Source: a virus | DNA: 64,000 nt | Direction: 5' to 3' (one strand) | Virus record (IMG/VR): IMGVR_UViG_3300042868_010125 | Coordinates: 1 to 64,000 of that record | Shown: positions 6,399 through 14,363 of the stretch, in pieces | Layout: each line of letters opens with the position of its first letter | How positions within the stretch are numbered: the stretch's first letter is position 1 | Translations under genes and position numbers: made by a program | The notes under the pieces: generated by a model | What the model was told of the DNA's origin: nothing | What the model saw: the letters and a program-made list of their open reading frames with translations, nothing else | Databases searched by the model: none

Positions 6399-6496
6399 TA
6401 CCCAACCTCGCAATCATGTCCGTAGGCATACATCTCTGAGTCTGTTGGATCTGCTAAATTAAAAACTCTTTCACATTCAACGCACTTTACTTTCAT
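6398..6496 (-). CDS. Cysteine-pair microprotein, 32 aa
   Basis: CVEC near the start and HDC near the end could together hold one zinc. ATG at 6496 behind AAAGGGGCAATA; leads its operon. Function unknown; one of many such microproteins here. Confidence 0.55.
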   Translation of the reverse strand: MKVKCVECERVFNLADPTDSEMYAYGHDCEVG

Positions 6497-6524
6497 TATT
6501 GCCCCTTTATTCAGTATTGGTTTA

Positions 6525-6552
6525 AGTATAGCAATTTTTATAAAAAAGTCAA
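6525..6552 (-). promoter_or_regulatory. SigA-like promoter for the 6496 operon
   Basis: -35 TTGACT (6552-6547), 16-bp spacer, -10 TATACT (6530-6525). Confidence 0.75.
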
Positions 6553-6655
6553 GTTTATTTAGGAAGAATCTTTTTGTGTCTTAAATCACACAACTAATCC
6601 TCCAAAAAAACTGACATTTTTTTCGCTAAGGTTTTTGGCGTATTTAACTAAATAA

Positions 6656-6710
6656 GTTGTTTGTAGTTTTACCTAGTCACTAGCGATCTTGGTAATTTTT
6701 TACTTTTTGC
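6656..6710. repeat. Bipartite element, copy 3 (opposite orientation)
   Basis: GTTGTTTGTA (6656-6665), 31 nt containing CTAGTCACTAG, then motif 1 TTTTTACTTTTTGC (6697-6710). Read on the minus strand it matches copy 2. The surrounding gap 6553-6726 holds no gene I can see. Confidence 0.65.
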
Positions 6711-6726
6711 TAGGACCAGAAAAAAA

Positions 6727-6751
6727 GAAACCCGGCGTCTAGCCGGGCTTC
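6727..6751 (-). terminator. Intrinsic terminator of the 7229 gene
   Basis: CCCGGC (6731-6736) pairs with GCCGGG (6742-6747), extended by GAA/TTC and followed leftwards by a T-run. Confidence 0.85.
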
Positions 6752-6761
6752 TCTTTTTGTT

Positions 6762-7229
6762 TTAGATTTCTACTTCTGAGTTTTCCTTTGTACGAACAAT
6801 CACCTTACTGTGTATTTCGTTTCTTGTTTCAGCGAAGTCGCTTGACTTCCAGCACTCATGTTCGTAGGCGCGAACTAGAAGTTTTGCTAATGAGTGTTCG
6901 CTATCTATTTCTAACGCTTTATTTAGGTTGTTAATAGATAGTTCTTTTTCCCCGTTCTCGTATAGGAACGCAGATGAAACTGAATAGAGATTAAGAAGTT
7001 CGGACTGATTGACTTCCTCTATCATTTTTTTACATAGAGAAATCATAAAAGTTAATCCGAAATCGTTCGGCATACCCATAAAGTAATCACGAACAAGTAG
7101 ATTTTTACTTATTGCTCTACTAGATACCTCTAACGCTTCTTTATCTAACTCTTTTGTTTCCATAAAGTTAGTAGCAAGAAAGTTAAGGGATTTTATTGCT
7201 TCACCTATTGTTATTGTCTTTGTTGTCAT
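6762..7229 (-). CDS. DUF4192-like helical repeat protein, 155 aa
   Basis: Two or three helix pairs; the C-terminal part (SAFLYENGEKELSINNLNKALEIDSEHSLAKLLVRAYEHECW) reads like a TPR unit and like the end of actinobacterial DUF4192 proteins. ATG at 7229 behind AAAAAGGGGTAAAA. It follows a strong hairpin (7253-7278) with no new promoter, so it is probably reached by read-through of the 7695 transcript. Family assignment tentative. Confidence 0.5.
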   Translation of the reverse strand: MTTKTITIGEAIKSLNFLATNFMETKELDKEALEVSSRAISKNLLVRDYFMGMPNDFGLTFMISLCKKMIEEVNQSELLNLYSVSSAFLYENGEKELSINNLNKALEIDSEHSLAKLLVRAYEHECWKSSDFAETRNEIHSKVIVRTKENSEVEI

Positions 7230-7252
7230 TTTTACCCCTTTGTTTTTTAAGA

Positions 7253-7278
7253 AACCCCCCGCCTTGTGCGGGGGGCTT
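7253..7278 (-). terminator. Intrinsic terminator or attenuator
   Basis: CCCCCCGC (7255-7262) pairs with GCGGGGGG (7268-7275) around a 5-nt loop, followed leftwards by TTTC and further T-rich sequence. Confidence 0.8.
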
Positions 7279-7290
7279 CCCTTTTAATTA

Positions 7291-7695
7291 TTACCGAGTT
7301 GTTTTTAGAACTGTGTTGGTGCTTTCTGAACTGAAAGCCTCAACTAGCGGTAGGAGTTCAGGATTTTCCTGTAAGAACTTTTCTTTATCAAAGTTTGTAC
7401 GAGTTTGTGTTCCTACTTTGATAACGGAAACTCCGTCAATAGTGCCTTCGTTTGCGACACCAATCCACTTATCGCCAACCTTCTTGTATCCAAGAAGTGA
7501 ATAGATTTCGGCTTGTAGTGATTTGTATTGGGCTTCTAAGGTTGCCTTATCTGCCTTGTTTGCCTCAAACTTCTCTAGAAGTTCTTTGGCATTAGTTTCG
7601 TCAAGAGCGACTACTTTTGTATCGTTCTTGATAGTTGTAGTAGTAGTGCGAACTGCGACTACTGTGTCTACAACACCTTTAACTGTGTTTGTCAT
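7291..7695 (-). CDS. Conserved-type hypothetical protein, 134 aa
   Basis: A Thr-rich start, a coiled-coil middle (NAKELLEKFEANKADKATLEAQYKSLQAEIYSLL), then a small domain with W and FDKEKFLQENPELLPLV. No family recognised with confidence. ATG at 7695 behind GAAAGGAAAAAG; the leader contains a GTAAG/CTTAC hairpin. Confidence 0.6.
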   Translation of the reverse strand: MTNTVKGVVDTVVAVRTTTTTIKNDTKVVALDETNAKELLEKFEANKADKATLEAQYKSLQAEIYSLLGYKKVGDKWIGVANEGTIDGVSVIKVGTQTRTNFDKEKFLQENPELLPLVEAFSSESTNTVLKTTR

Positions 7696-7744
7696 TTGTG
7701 TCTTTTTCCTTTCGGTAAGAGAGAGTTTCTCACTTACATAACGG

Positions 7745-7773
7745 ACAATACACGACTATTTCAGGGAAGTCAA
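7745..7773 (-). promoter_or_regulatory. SigA-like promoter for the 7695 gene
   Basis: -35 TTGACT (7773-7768), 17-bp spacer, -10 TATTGT (7750-7745). Confidence 0.75.
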
Positions 7774-7833
7774 GTCTAAAAGGCAGGAAAGTCTAAAATA
7801 CTTTTATACCCCCGCAGCGGCAGCCTAGTGCTT

Positions 7834-7889
7834 TTTTTACTTTTTGCTATGCCAGATTTCCTGGAGCCGCAGACTTCCAAACAACTTTT
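7834..7889. repeat. Bipartite element, copy 4
   Basis: TTTTTACTTTTTGC (7834-7847), 28 nt containing CCAG/CTGG inverted arms, then TCCAAACAACTTTT (7876-7889). It sits between a terminator and the next promoter. Confidence 0.7.
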
Positions 7890-7891
7890 AC

Positions 7892-7932
7892 AAAAAAAAA
7901 GAAGACCTAGCGTTAGCCAGATCTTCTTTTTT
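7892..7932 (-). terminator. Intrinsic terminator of the 8317 gene
   Basis: GAAGA.CT and AG.TCTTC arms flanked by an A-run and a T-run; probably works in both directions. Confidence 0.75.
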
Positions 7933-7942
7933 CGGGAAGTTT

Positions 7943-8317
7943 TTAGATATACATACCGCTCAGTAGGAAAGAAGCAGGTATAACTTTTTTATCGTAGTTC
8001 AGCCAATAAGCGACTTGTTCATCAGTAAGACCTAAAGTCTCACCCTCATCATCACAACTGCCAGTAATAATCACATTACCGAGAATTGGATTACTAGCGT
8101 TAAAGGCATCTGAGTAGATAGCCGAAGCAATCATATTTAAGGGAAGACCCTCAGCGATGCCGTTTTCGTTGCACCACAAGTCTGCGCCTTCTAAACCAAC
8201 ACACTCAATCATGCCACCAACGGCATCACTTAGTAGTTGGTAAGACTTACCAAAATCAAACTCAACAACGGATTTGTCTCCGTCTGTTGTAATGATTACT
8301 GCTTTTTGCTTTTCCAT
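7943..8317 (-). CDS. DUF3846 family protein, 124 aa
   Basis: LSDAVGGMIECVGLEGADLWCNENGIAEGLPLNMIASAIY, then ILGNVIITGSCDDEG, matches the DUF3846 pattern (a short phage/plasmid domain with NExG, LPxN and GN). The biochemical role of the family is unknown. The ATG at 8317 is chosen over one 19 codons earlier because AAAGGGGGAAAA lies before it and the promoter overlaps the longer form. Confidence 0.7.
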   Translation of the reverse strand: MEKQKAVIITTDGDKSVVEFDFGKSYQLLSDAVGGMIECVGLEGADLWCNENGIAEGLPLNMIASAIYSDAFNASNPILGNVIITGSCDDEGETLGLTDEQVAYWLNYDKKVIPASFLLSGMYI

Positions 8318-8345
8318 TTTTCCCCCTTTACTTGTTGTTGGCTCA

Positions 8346-8374
8346 ATAGTAACAACTAAAAACAAAGAAGTCAA
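8346..8374 (-). promoter_or_regulatory. SigA-like promoter for the 8317 gene
   Basis: -35 TTGACT (8374-8369), 17-bp spacer, -10 TACTAT (8351-8346). Confidence 0.75.
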
Positions 8375-8395
8375 GTACTGACCGCAAGTCTTTAA

Positions 8396-8409
8396 TTTTT
8401 ACTTTTTGC
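8396..8409 (-). repeat. Motif 1 copy, solitary
   Basis: Exact GCAAAAAGTAAAAA two bases after the stop of the 8549 gene and upstream of the next promoter. Confidence 0.7.
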
Positions 8410-8411
8410 TT

Positions 8412-8549
8412 TTACGCCGATACTAGTACTCGTGGGTAGTGTGGTTTTTCTACGCCTCTATCCCAGAAGCACACCGCACCGCCCATGTTGTCTACCCACA
8501 AATCAAAGTCGGCTGTGATATCCCAACCGCAACTTTTGCAAGTTACCAT
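8412..8549 (-). CDS. Cysteine-pair microprotein, 45 aa
   Basis: Starts MVTCKSCGWDI, a CxxC zinc-ribbon half, with one more Cys later (VCFW). The ATG overlaps the TAA of the 8770 gene (TAATG). Function unknown. Confidence 0.55.
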   Translation of the reverse strand: MVTCKSCGWDITADFDLWVDNMGGAVCFWDRGVEKPHYPRVLVSA

Positions 8550-8770
8550 TATTCGTTCTCCAATCCTGCCACCATACTCTCCCAGCATTTGGGATGAGTT
8601 CCTGAAATAATCTGTTCCCTTAAAGACATATCCAGTTCAGAGAAAGCCTCTTGTACCGACGCACCCTTTTTGCGTGCCATATACCCTTCAGAAGAAACTT
8701 CTACGAAGCCTCCCTTACCGCACATAGCGCAGGTTGGTGTCCGCATTAAAACTGTTGTGTTGCTTGCCAT
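8549..8770 (-). CDS. Zinc-binding small protein, 73 aa
   Basis: CAMCGKGGFVEV near the N-terminus and GTHPKCW later form a CxxC...H..C zinc site; the rest is helical. The ATG at 8770 is preferred over one 8 codons upstream for its GGGAAAGGGG site. Function unknown. Confidence 0.6.
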   Translation of the reverse strand: MASNTTVLMRTPTCAMCGKGGFVEVSSEGYMARKKGASVQEAFSELDMSLREQIISGTHPKCWESMVAGLENE

Positions 8771-8794
8771 AACTACCCCTTTCCCTTTAGACAT

Positions 8795-8823
8795 ATTATT
8801 TCAGAATAATCTTTATTTGTCAA
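8795..8823 (-). promoter_or_regulatory. SigA-like promoter for the 8770 gene
   Basis: -35 TTGACA (8823-8818), 17-bp spacer, -10 AATAAT (8800-8795). The -35 lies inside the 3' end of the 9250 gene. Confidence 0.7.
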
Positions 8824-9250
8824 GCATATCAAGAAGCGTCTCCGCATCAAAATACTCCTGATAGACATAATTTTGTGCCGCACAAATAGCATCATCTAAA
8901 GTGTGGGTTACCGCATCAAGGTGTTCTCCGTAGCAATAAAGGTCGAACCAAGAGTTCATATCCATAATTAAAGTTTCGTTCTCTACTGCTTCATTAAACT
9001 TACTGTCCGTATCAAAGCCACCTCGTATTAAATCCGAACCACCCATGTAGTACTCGTCTGTCTTTCGGTTGTGTATCTTTGTATCTCCGTCACAATAAAT
9101 ATCAACGGCAAAGCCTTCGTATGAAACCGTTCCTATTAAACCTTCTCCAGCATAAAAACAAGCATCATATCTTTCGGTAACTGAAGGAACAAGATGAGAT
9201 GCGTATTTGATAACAAACTTGCTTTCGTCCCGCATCTGATATTTTTTCAT
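8813..9250 (-). CDS. Hypothetical protein, 145 aa
   Basis: Soluble, acidic, rich in Tyr/Asp (FDTDSKFNEAVENETLIMDMNSWFDLYCYGEHLDAV); no known domain. The ATG at 9250 abuts motif 1 with no Shine-Dalgarno, and a strong hairpin lies just upstream. The longer frame to 9304 would be translated through that hairpin and is rejected. Confidence 0.6.
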   Translation of the reverse strand: MKKYQMRDESKFVIKYASHLVPSVTERYDACFYAGEGLIGTVSYEGFAVDIYCDGDTKIHNRKTDEYYMGGSDLIRGGFDTDSKFNEAVENETLIMDMNSWFDLYCYGEHLDAVTHTLDDAICAAQNYVYQEYFDAETLLDMLDK

Positions 9251-9263
9251 TTTTACTTTTTGC
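9250..9263 (-). repeat. Motif 1 copy abutting a start codon
   Basis: GCAAAAAGTAAAAA whose last A is the A of the ATG. Confidence 0.7.
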
Positions 9264-9290
9264 TTTCGCCGCGGCCGCAAAGGGGAAGCA

Positions 9291-9323
9291 AAGTGGAACT
9301 CCAAAGGGGTAGGAGTTCCACTT
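9291..9323 (-). terminator. Intrinsic terminator of the VWA gene
   Basis: Perfect 12-bp stem AAGTGGAACTCC/GGAGTTCCACTT (9291-9302 with 9312-9323) around a 9-nt loop; the tail is TGCTTCCCCTTT. Confidence 0.75.
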
Positions 9324-9334
9324 GCTCTTTTTGA

Positions 9335-11110
9335 TTAAGCACTTTCGCGCTCACCAATTCTTGTCATAACCGCTTGTGCCGATCTACCAATAACTTCGGC
9401 AGTTTCCGCAGGTTGATTTATGTCTAGAACAATCTCGGCATAATCTCCACCAATATCTTTCGCGCCTCTGCCGTTATCAAATGGCAACCACAAAATCGCA
9501 ACGCCTGACGCTTTACATTTTTCTACAACTTCTCTCGCTCTCTTAGTTTCTTCAGGAGTGTATTCTCCGTCCGAAACAATTACGAGAAGTCTTGCGCCAT
9601 TTCCATTGAGTAGATTTAGTGAGCCGTCCAACGCTTGGAAGGCTTTCTGAAACTTTTCAGTTCCGTCGGAAGCGGAATAAACATTTACTTTATCTAATCT
9701 TTGTCCAACAGATAAAGTTGGGAATACATCATTTCCGTAATAAACCATAGCGCAGTTGCCCTGAATACGATTTACTGCTTCGCTCATTACCCACGCAGTT
9801 GTTGCCATTGGGTTCATAGCACTTCCCATAGAACCTGAAATATCAACCATTACACCAACATTAAGAGTTGGTTCGTCTGTGTGTTTGCGAACTGTTCTAC
9901 GGAAAGGTTTGGCTTGTGCCATTTGTCCCCTTGCACGATAGGCAGTATTTTGGACAATAGCGCGAGCGCGAAGTCTTCCGGGTGGCACGATACTAGAAAC
10001 CTGTATCTCATCTCTTTCGCGATACTTGGCTTTTTCTAGTGCTTCGCCAATAATTAAAGAAGCACGAAGTTCCTCAAAGGTAGGTTCTCTACTTTCAGTT
10101 AGAGTGCTTCGTGTACCTGAATTGCCCGGACCTGAAGTTTTACTAAATACTTTCTTAGCAACTTCTTCATTTTCTTTCTGCTCTTCAGCCTCAGAAGCCT
10201 TAGCCTTAACTTCATCTTTCCAATCTTCAGATTGTTCTTGGTCGGCAAGTTCACCAAAGTTATTTAGTTCTACTGAACTACTTGCTTCTCCAAGTGCGCC
10301 CAAGATTGCTTTAAGAAGTTCCTTAGGTATATTCGCACCTTCTTGATTACTTTCGTCTCCACGCTCTTTAGCAGTATCACGAACAATCTTCGCCCACTCT
10401 TTTGCTAGTGGATAAAGTTCTGTGGCATCTCTGTGATTGTCATGAAGTTGTGCTTTGCGAACTATTTCTCTCAACTTAGAAACAACATCAAGACCAAGTT
10501 GGTTCTCAACAAGTGTAGTTACATCTTTAACTTCATGTGCATCTAAAATACCAGCGTCAATACGAGCATGAACAAGACCAACAAGATTGCTTAAAGATTG
10601 TGTCTGTGTTTCATTTTCCATATCTTTTGTATCGCCAATAACAATTTCCATAGCGCAAGCGCGAAGAAAAGCGCGAGCCTTTGGGTGAGAAACGCTACCC
10701 TGATACTCAATACGACTTTCCTCTAATAAAATTAAGGCTTTGTATTCATCTTTTTCTAATTCTTCATACGCCTTAGGCATAGACCAACCTGAGAAGCGAG
10801 CATGAAACGCTTCGTGAATAATTGCGCCAGTTGCTTTAGGAAACTCATACTGAGTAGCGCGATTAGAAATATCGCCAATCTCTAGTGGACTAATTCCTTT
10901 TCCGAAAGCCACATCAACATTTACTTCTATTTCTGCGGTGCTTGGGTTGTAACAAGCAGGCGCAGGACCGCCAGCACCAGGTCCAACATAGGCAACAAGG
11001 TCGTCACGAAGCGACCACTTGTTTGCTAACTGACCAATATCTCTACCAACTCCTAACCACTCTTTAGGTGTGGCTTCGGCGCGAGTTTCACTCATTTTAA
11101 TATGAGCCAT
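9335..11110 (-). CDS. VWA-domain protein with HExxH motif (CobT/MoxR-partner-like), 591 aa
   Basis: N-terminal domain with HEAFH at 99-103, the HExxH signature of zinc metallopeptidase-like folds, then a helical linker with an acidic section (about 265-340) and a C-terminal von Willebrand A domain. That domain has the DISGS metal site (Asp423, Ser425, Ser427) and a SDGEYTPEE strand. In bacteria such proteins partner a MoxR-type AAA+ ATPase to remodel proteins or, as CobT with CobS, to insert cobalt into the corrin ring. The partner ATPase is the next gene upstream (11233-12285), ending about 120 bp away. ATG at 11110 behind AAAGGGGGTAGTAAAA. Confidence 0.8.
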   Translation of the reverse strand: MAHIKMSETRAEATPKEWLGVGRDIGQLANKWSLRDDLVAYVGPGAGGPAPACYNPSTAEIEVNVDVAFGKGISPLEIGDISNRATQYEFPKATGAIIHEAFHARFSGWSMPKAYEELEKDEYKALILLEESRIEYQGSVSHPKARAFLRACAMEIVIGDTKDMENETQTQSLSNLVGLVHARIDAGILDAHEVKDVTTLVENQLGLDVVSKLREIVRKAQLHDNHRDATELYPLAKEWAKIVRDTAKERGDESNQEGANIPKELLKAILGALGEASSSVELNNFGELADQEQSEDWKDEVKAKASEAEEQKENEEVAKKVFSKTSGPGNSGTRSTLTESREPTFEELRASLIIGEALEKAKYRERDEIQVSSIVPPGRLRARAIVQNTAYRARGQMAQAKPFRRTVRKHTDEPTLNVGVMVDISGSMGSAMNPMATTAWVMSEAVNRIQGNCAMVYYGNDVFPTLSVGQRLDKVNVYSASDGTEKFQKAFQALDGSLNLLNGNGARLLVIVSDGEYTPEETKRAREVVEKCKASGVAILWLPFDNGRGAKDIGGDYAEIVLDINQPAETAEVIGRSAQAVMTRIGERESA

Positions 11111-11135
11111 TTTTACTACCCCCTTTGTTAATCTA

Positions 11136-11164
11136 ATTATTGCATACTAGGTATCTATTGTCAA
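11136..11164 (-). promoter_or_regulatory. SigA-like promoter for the VWA gene
   Basis: -35 TTGACA (11164-11159), 17-bp spacer, -10 AATAAT (11141-11136). Confidence 0.75.
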
Positions 11165-11174
11165 GTTAATAAGG

Positions 11175-11205
11175 GGGGCGCATTTCACCTAGAGAAATAC
11201 GCCCC
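11175..11205 (-). terminator. Intrinsic terminator of the AAA+ gene
   Basis: GGGGCGCATTTC (11175-11186) pairs with GAAATACGCCCC (11194-11205) with one G-U pair. Confidence 0.75.
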
Positions 11206-11232
11206 ACCCCCCAGCCAAACTAATTTAATAAA

Positions 11233-12285
11233 TTAGATTTTGGCAGGCTTGGCTTCTAACCCATAAGCGCGAGTTAGAACATCTGCGACTACCGCCCTAT
11301 CGTCATTTGGGGCTGACGCGATTAAGTTTGCGATAGCGAACTCAGTTCCGAAAGTTGTTGCTATGTCACGGAAGGCGAGAAGTTCTCGCATCTGTGGCGA
11401 CCAACTTATTCTTTCTTTATTCAAAACCTTGCGATATAAGTTTTGTGCGCAAGTAACCATTTGTGTTGGAACTCCTAAAGTACGAGCCAAGTTCCAATCA
11501 GTTGTCATTTCTGCTTGGACAACAAAGCGAGATAGTAACGCTTCGCTAAGTCTTACGCCCGGAGCCTTTGGATTTGTCGCTGCGACAACATAGAAGTCAG
11601 GGTGAGATTTTACTGTTCCTCTTTCAGGATTAGCAGTAATTGTGATTTCTCTTTTTCCGTCCATGAGATTGTAAATAACTGAAAGAACCTTAGGGTCAAT
11701 CAGACCAATCTCATCTATGAAATAAACTTCGCCATTTTCCGCAGCCTTAACTAAATCTCCGTCCACCCACTCAAAGTTTCCACTAGGAGTTTGGACATAA
11801 GAACCAATCAAGTCAGCAACTTCTACATCACCATTACCAAGTAGTGTGCGAACACCTTCACCGAAAGAAGCCTCAATCAACGCAGTTTTACCTGTGCCGG
11901 GAACTCCATAAAGCATGGCGAACATTGGTTGTCCAACACCAGTTAGAACTGATTGCTTTGTTGCTTCTCTTGCTTTGCGTAGAACTTCTACATCTTTGTT
12001 TTGACCCCATACGCGAGCATGGTAGGCAGAACCATTTGGACGCAAGTAGACACTTTCGCCACCTAAAGCATCAACACTCATTAGAGCATCTGCCTTTGGT
12101 TTGCGTGACTTTCTATCAGCACCAATCGCTCTTTCAACATAGCGACCTTGTGGAAGCACATTGGTAGACAACTGCTTTGACGCATTATCATTTACTCCTT
12201 GCGTTGCCACATCTATAATCATTTCCCAGTAAGTTGGAGAAAGATTAGGACTTAATTCTTTATATCTCTCTTTTAGAGTATTCAT
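11233..12285 (-). CDS. MoxR/CobS-type AAA+ ATPase, 350 aa
   Basis: Walker A GVPGTGKT (127-134), Walker B VYFIDEI (187-193, Asp191/Glu192), the sensor-1 segment VVAATNP and an arginine finger in LLSRF. The ADLIGSYVQTPSGNFEWVDGDLVKA stretch is typical of MoxR/CobS proteins. It hydrolyses ATP as a hexamer and would act with the VWA protein encoded next. A cobaltochelatase role (CobS) is possible given the B12 genes at 24-27 kb, but general MoxR-type remodelling is equally likely. ATG at 12285 behind AAAAGGGGATAAACT. Confidence 0.85.
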   Translation of the reverse strand: MNTLKERYKELSPNLSPTYWEMIIDVATQGVNDNASKQLSTNVLPQGRYVERAIGADRKSRKPKADALMSVDALGGESVYLRPNGSAYHARVWGQNKDVEVLRKAREATKQSVLTGVGQPMFAMLYGVPGTGKTALIEASFGEGVRTLLGNGDVEVADLIGSYVQTPSGNFEWVDGDLVKAAENGEVYFIDEIGLIDPKVLSVIYNLMDGKREITITANPERGTVKSHPDFYVVAATNPKAPGVRLSEALLSRFVVQAEMTTDWNLARTLGVPTQMVTCAQNLYRKVLNKERISWSPQMRELLAFRDIATTFGTEFAIANLIASAPNDDRAVVADVLTRAYGLEAKPAKI

Positions 12286-12303
12286 AGTTTATCCCCTTTT
12301 CCC

Positions 12304-12759
12304 TTATACCAATTCAGGAAAGCCAAGTGCTTTCCTAGAAATGTGAATACGATAAATTACCTTGTTAGGTGTTTTGCTCTTTCCAATATCATCAGCATCA
12401 TGGCGAGATATTTCTGTAAGGATAGGAGTTTTCTCCATAGCCCAACCATTGGAAATAAGAGTGTCAAAGTAAGAAGTTGTATAGCGCATACGATTTTCCG
12501 TAAAGGTATCTTTATCGCTATCAGGAAGAAGTTGATTGTTGTCAATCAAATCTTTTACTTCTTTAGAGTTAATGGAAGTAGTTCTCCATTGTCTTTTAGG
12601 TGTAGCAGGTGTAACCACTCTTCGGTGGAAAGACATTGGAACTAGACTTCCCGAAGTGTTGTATGCGTCAGGTGTTACAAGTATCTGCATGACTTGTCCC
12701 GGCTTTCGGAACTCGGCATACACCGCAACTCCCTGCACTTTCTTTTCTTTATCCAGCAT
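12304..12759 (-). CDS. Hypothetical protein, 151 aa
   Basis: Mixed alpha/beta soluble protein; no motif recognised. ATG at 12759 behind AAAGGAAAAAG and promoter 12804-12832; it ends 19 bp before the ATPase start, so it probably leads that operon. Confidence 0.6.
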   Translation of the reverse strand: MLDKEKKVQGVAVYAEFRKPGQVMQILVTPDAYNTSGSLVPMSFHRRVVTPATPKRQWRTTSINSKEVKDLIDNNQLLPDSDKDTFTENRMRYTTSYFDTLISNGWAMEKTPILTEISRHDADDIGKSKTPNKVIYRIHISRKALGFPELV

Positions 12760-12803
12760 TTCTTTTTCCTTTCTAGGTTAAGGTTTCTTGCTAGGTATAA
12801 GTA

Positions 12804-12832
12804 TTATTACATACTTTTGATTATTTTGTCAA
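12804..12832 (-). promoter_or_regulatory. SigA-like promoter for the 12759 gene
   Basis: -35 TTGACA (12832-12827), 17-bp spacer, -10 TAATAA (12809-12804; AATAAT one base on). Confidence 0.7.
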
Positions 12833-13205
12833 ATTGCTCTTTTACCAGCGTGTCTGATTGGCAGAAGGTTTCTAGGCTTATCTCGTCTAGAACATTGTCA
12901 GGGTTATTGGTTTCACGAATAGAGACTTTCCCTGAGTGCCACTCAACTACCTGAATTGTGTCGTAGTCAGGTGAGCAGAAATGATTTACTGAAATGCCAT
13001 GTCCCAAAGTATCGTTCCAATTAGCACCCACAATTTGTGAGATACAAATACGAGTTGCGTAGTCAGAGTCGGACCAGCGACTTTCTGCTTTTTGTAAAGC
13101 ATGAGCCAAGATTTCTTTTTGTGCTTCTCCACCCCATTGGGAGTAGATGTAAATTATTGGGTCGGCAGGTTTTGCCTGAAACCCAATCACCATACGATCA
13201 CCCAT
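12807..13205 (-). CDS. Hypothetical protein, 132 aa
   Basis: Alpha/beta protein (IIYIYSQWGGEAQKEILAHALQKAESRW, later IQVVEWHSGKVSI) with no recognised family. ATG at 13205 behind AAAGGGGAAATAAA; single-gene unit. Function unknown. Confidence 0.65.
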   Translation of the reverse strand: MGDRMVIGFQAKPADPIIYIYSQWGGEAQKEILAHALQKAESRWSDSDYATRICISQIVGANWNDTLGHGISVNHFCSPDYDTIQVVEWHSGKVSIRETNNPDNVLDEISLETFCQSDTLVKEQFDKIIKSM

Positions 13206-13236
13206 TTTATTTCCCCTTTTCTTTAGGCTTGGCAGA

Positions 13237-13265
13237 ACTCTACCAAATTGTTATTCCTTTGTCAA
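13237..13265 (-). promoter_or_regulatory. SigA-like promoter for the 13205 gene
   Basis: -35 TTGACA (13265-13260), 17-bp spacer, -10 TAGAGT (13242-13237). Confidence 0.7.
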
Positions 13266-13898
13266 GACCAAATCCTGCTTGGCGTGAAGTTCTATTGGCT
13301 TCAGGTTCTCAGGACAATCGTCGTAAAGGTCGTCGTAATCGCCATCAAAGTTTTCACATCTCCAGCAGTAGTTGTCATTGGCTTCCATCTCTTCTTCATG
13401 AGTTGATGGAATATCCCACTCTCTAATAATTTCGGTCGTTGAGCCCTGAAAGTTTATTTCTGCTCCCCAGCCCTGTTCTTCACGAAACTCCAAAGTCATG
13501 TTCACATTAGGATTTTGTTGTGCCAGTTTTTCTATGACCTGAGTTGGTGAAGACCACGCAGTATCAAACTTATAGTGAAGAGATGTTTCATCTTCTTCTA
13601 GAAGTTCTACCTCGCAGGCATCCCACTTAGTTCCCCACTCACGATTATTAAAGTTATACCAGTTGTATTCGCTATCACCTTGCTTTTTTCCGTCAGCGAA
13701 CCCATGAGTTCCATAGTATTCATCTAACTTGTCTGCTGGTGGTGGAAGGATATTCATAAAAGAAAAAATAGGTTTTTTCTCTACTTCTTCTTTATCCTCA
13801 TACCTAGTTGTAATGCTTGCGCCAACCTGCGCTTTTAATTTTGCTATGTCTTCTTTAGAACCATCTACTGATAAATGATTAAACACCCAATTAGGCAT
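13251..13898 (-). CDS. Api92-like / DUF1281 family phage protein, 215 aa
   Basis: MPNWVFNHLSVDG at the start and FMNILPPP, NWYNFNNREWGTKWDA and FDTAWSSPTQVIEKLAQQ further in match the ferredoxin-like Api92/DUF1281 family widespread in phages and mobile elements. The role is unknown. The C-terminus adds a CWRC...C segment. It overlaps the 14157 gene by 8 nt and is the second gene of its operon. Confidence 0.75.
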   Translation of the reverse strand: MPNWVFNHLSVDGSKEDIAKLKAQVGASITTRYEDKEEVEKKPIFSFMNILPPPADKLDEYYGTHGFADGKKQGDSEYNWYNFNNREWGTKWDACEVELLEEDETSLHYKFDTAWSSPTQVIEKLAQQNPNVNMTLEFREEQGWGAEINFQGSTTEIIREWDIPSTHEEEMEANDNYCWRCENFDGDYDDLYDDCPENLKPIELHAKQDLVLTKE

Positions 13899-14157
13899 TT
13901 TTACCCCCTACTAAGTTTTCACGAAACTCGGGTAAAGTAAAATCAGGAAGACCAAACATAAATCCCCCACCATTACCCTCTTCATCTTGCGAGAGAACAA
14001 GTTCAACAAGTTCTCCATTTGTAAGTTTTGCTATGAACATTGGAAAACCGCGACCACCAAAATCATCAGGGTCAGTTCCCTTGAACCTAATAATTGTTGC
14101 GCCTTCAAGTTGTTTGTAATAGCCCATGTTCCAGCGTTCCTGTGTATCGTCTTTCAT
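13891..14157 (-). CDS. Hypothetical protein, 88 aa
   Basis: Beta-rich small protein (ATIIRFKGTDPDDFGGRGFPMFIAKLTNGELVELVLSQDEEG). ATG at 14157 behind AAGGGGGCAAT; first gene of the operon with the Api92-like protein. A structured leader precedes it. Confidence 0.6.
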   Translation of the reverse strand: MKDDTQERWNMGYYKQLEGATIIRFKGTDPDDFGGRGFPMFIAKLTNGELVELVLSQDEEGNGGGFMFGLPDFTLPEFRENLVGGKNA

Positions 14158-14250
14158 ATTGCCCCCTTAGTTTTATAGTCCGTGTTCGCAAGTAGCGGAC
14201 TAACCCACCTTCACAAATCGCTCATACAAGCGGTGCGAAACGCCATCATA
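14158..14250 (-). promoter_or_regulatory. 5' leader with hairpin upstream of the 14157 gene
   Basis: TAGTCCG pairs with CGGACTA (arms within 14173-14203), and a second possible stem CGC/GCG lies nearer the transcription start. Another of the long leaders of this arm; no riboswitch class recognised. Confidence 0.4.
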
Positions 14251-14273
14251 CAAGAACCGCATCTTTTTGTCAA
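14245..14273 (-). promoter_or_regulatory. SigA-like promoter for the 14157 operon
   Basis: -35 TTGACA (14273-14268), 17-bp spacer, -10 TATGAT (14250-14245). Confidence 0.8.
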
Positions 14274-14363
14274 GTATCCTTGTCCCTCGTTCAGATGACA
14301 AACGCCGGAATACCAGACATCACAACAACTTCGGGACCTTCGCTTTTTTTGACAGCGGCAATT

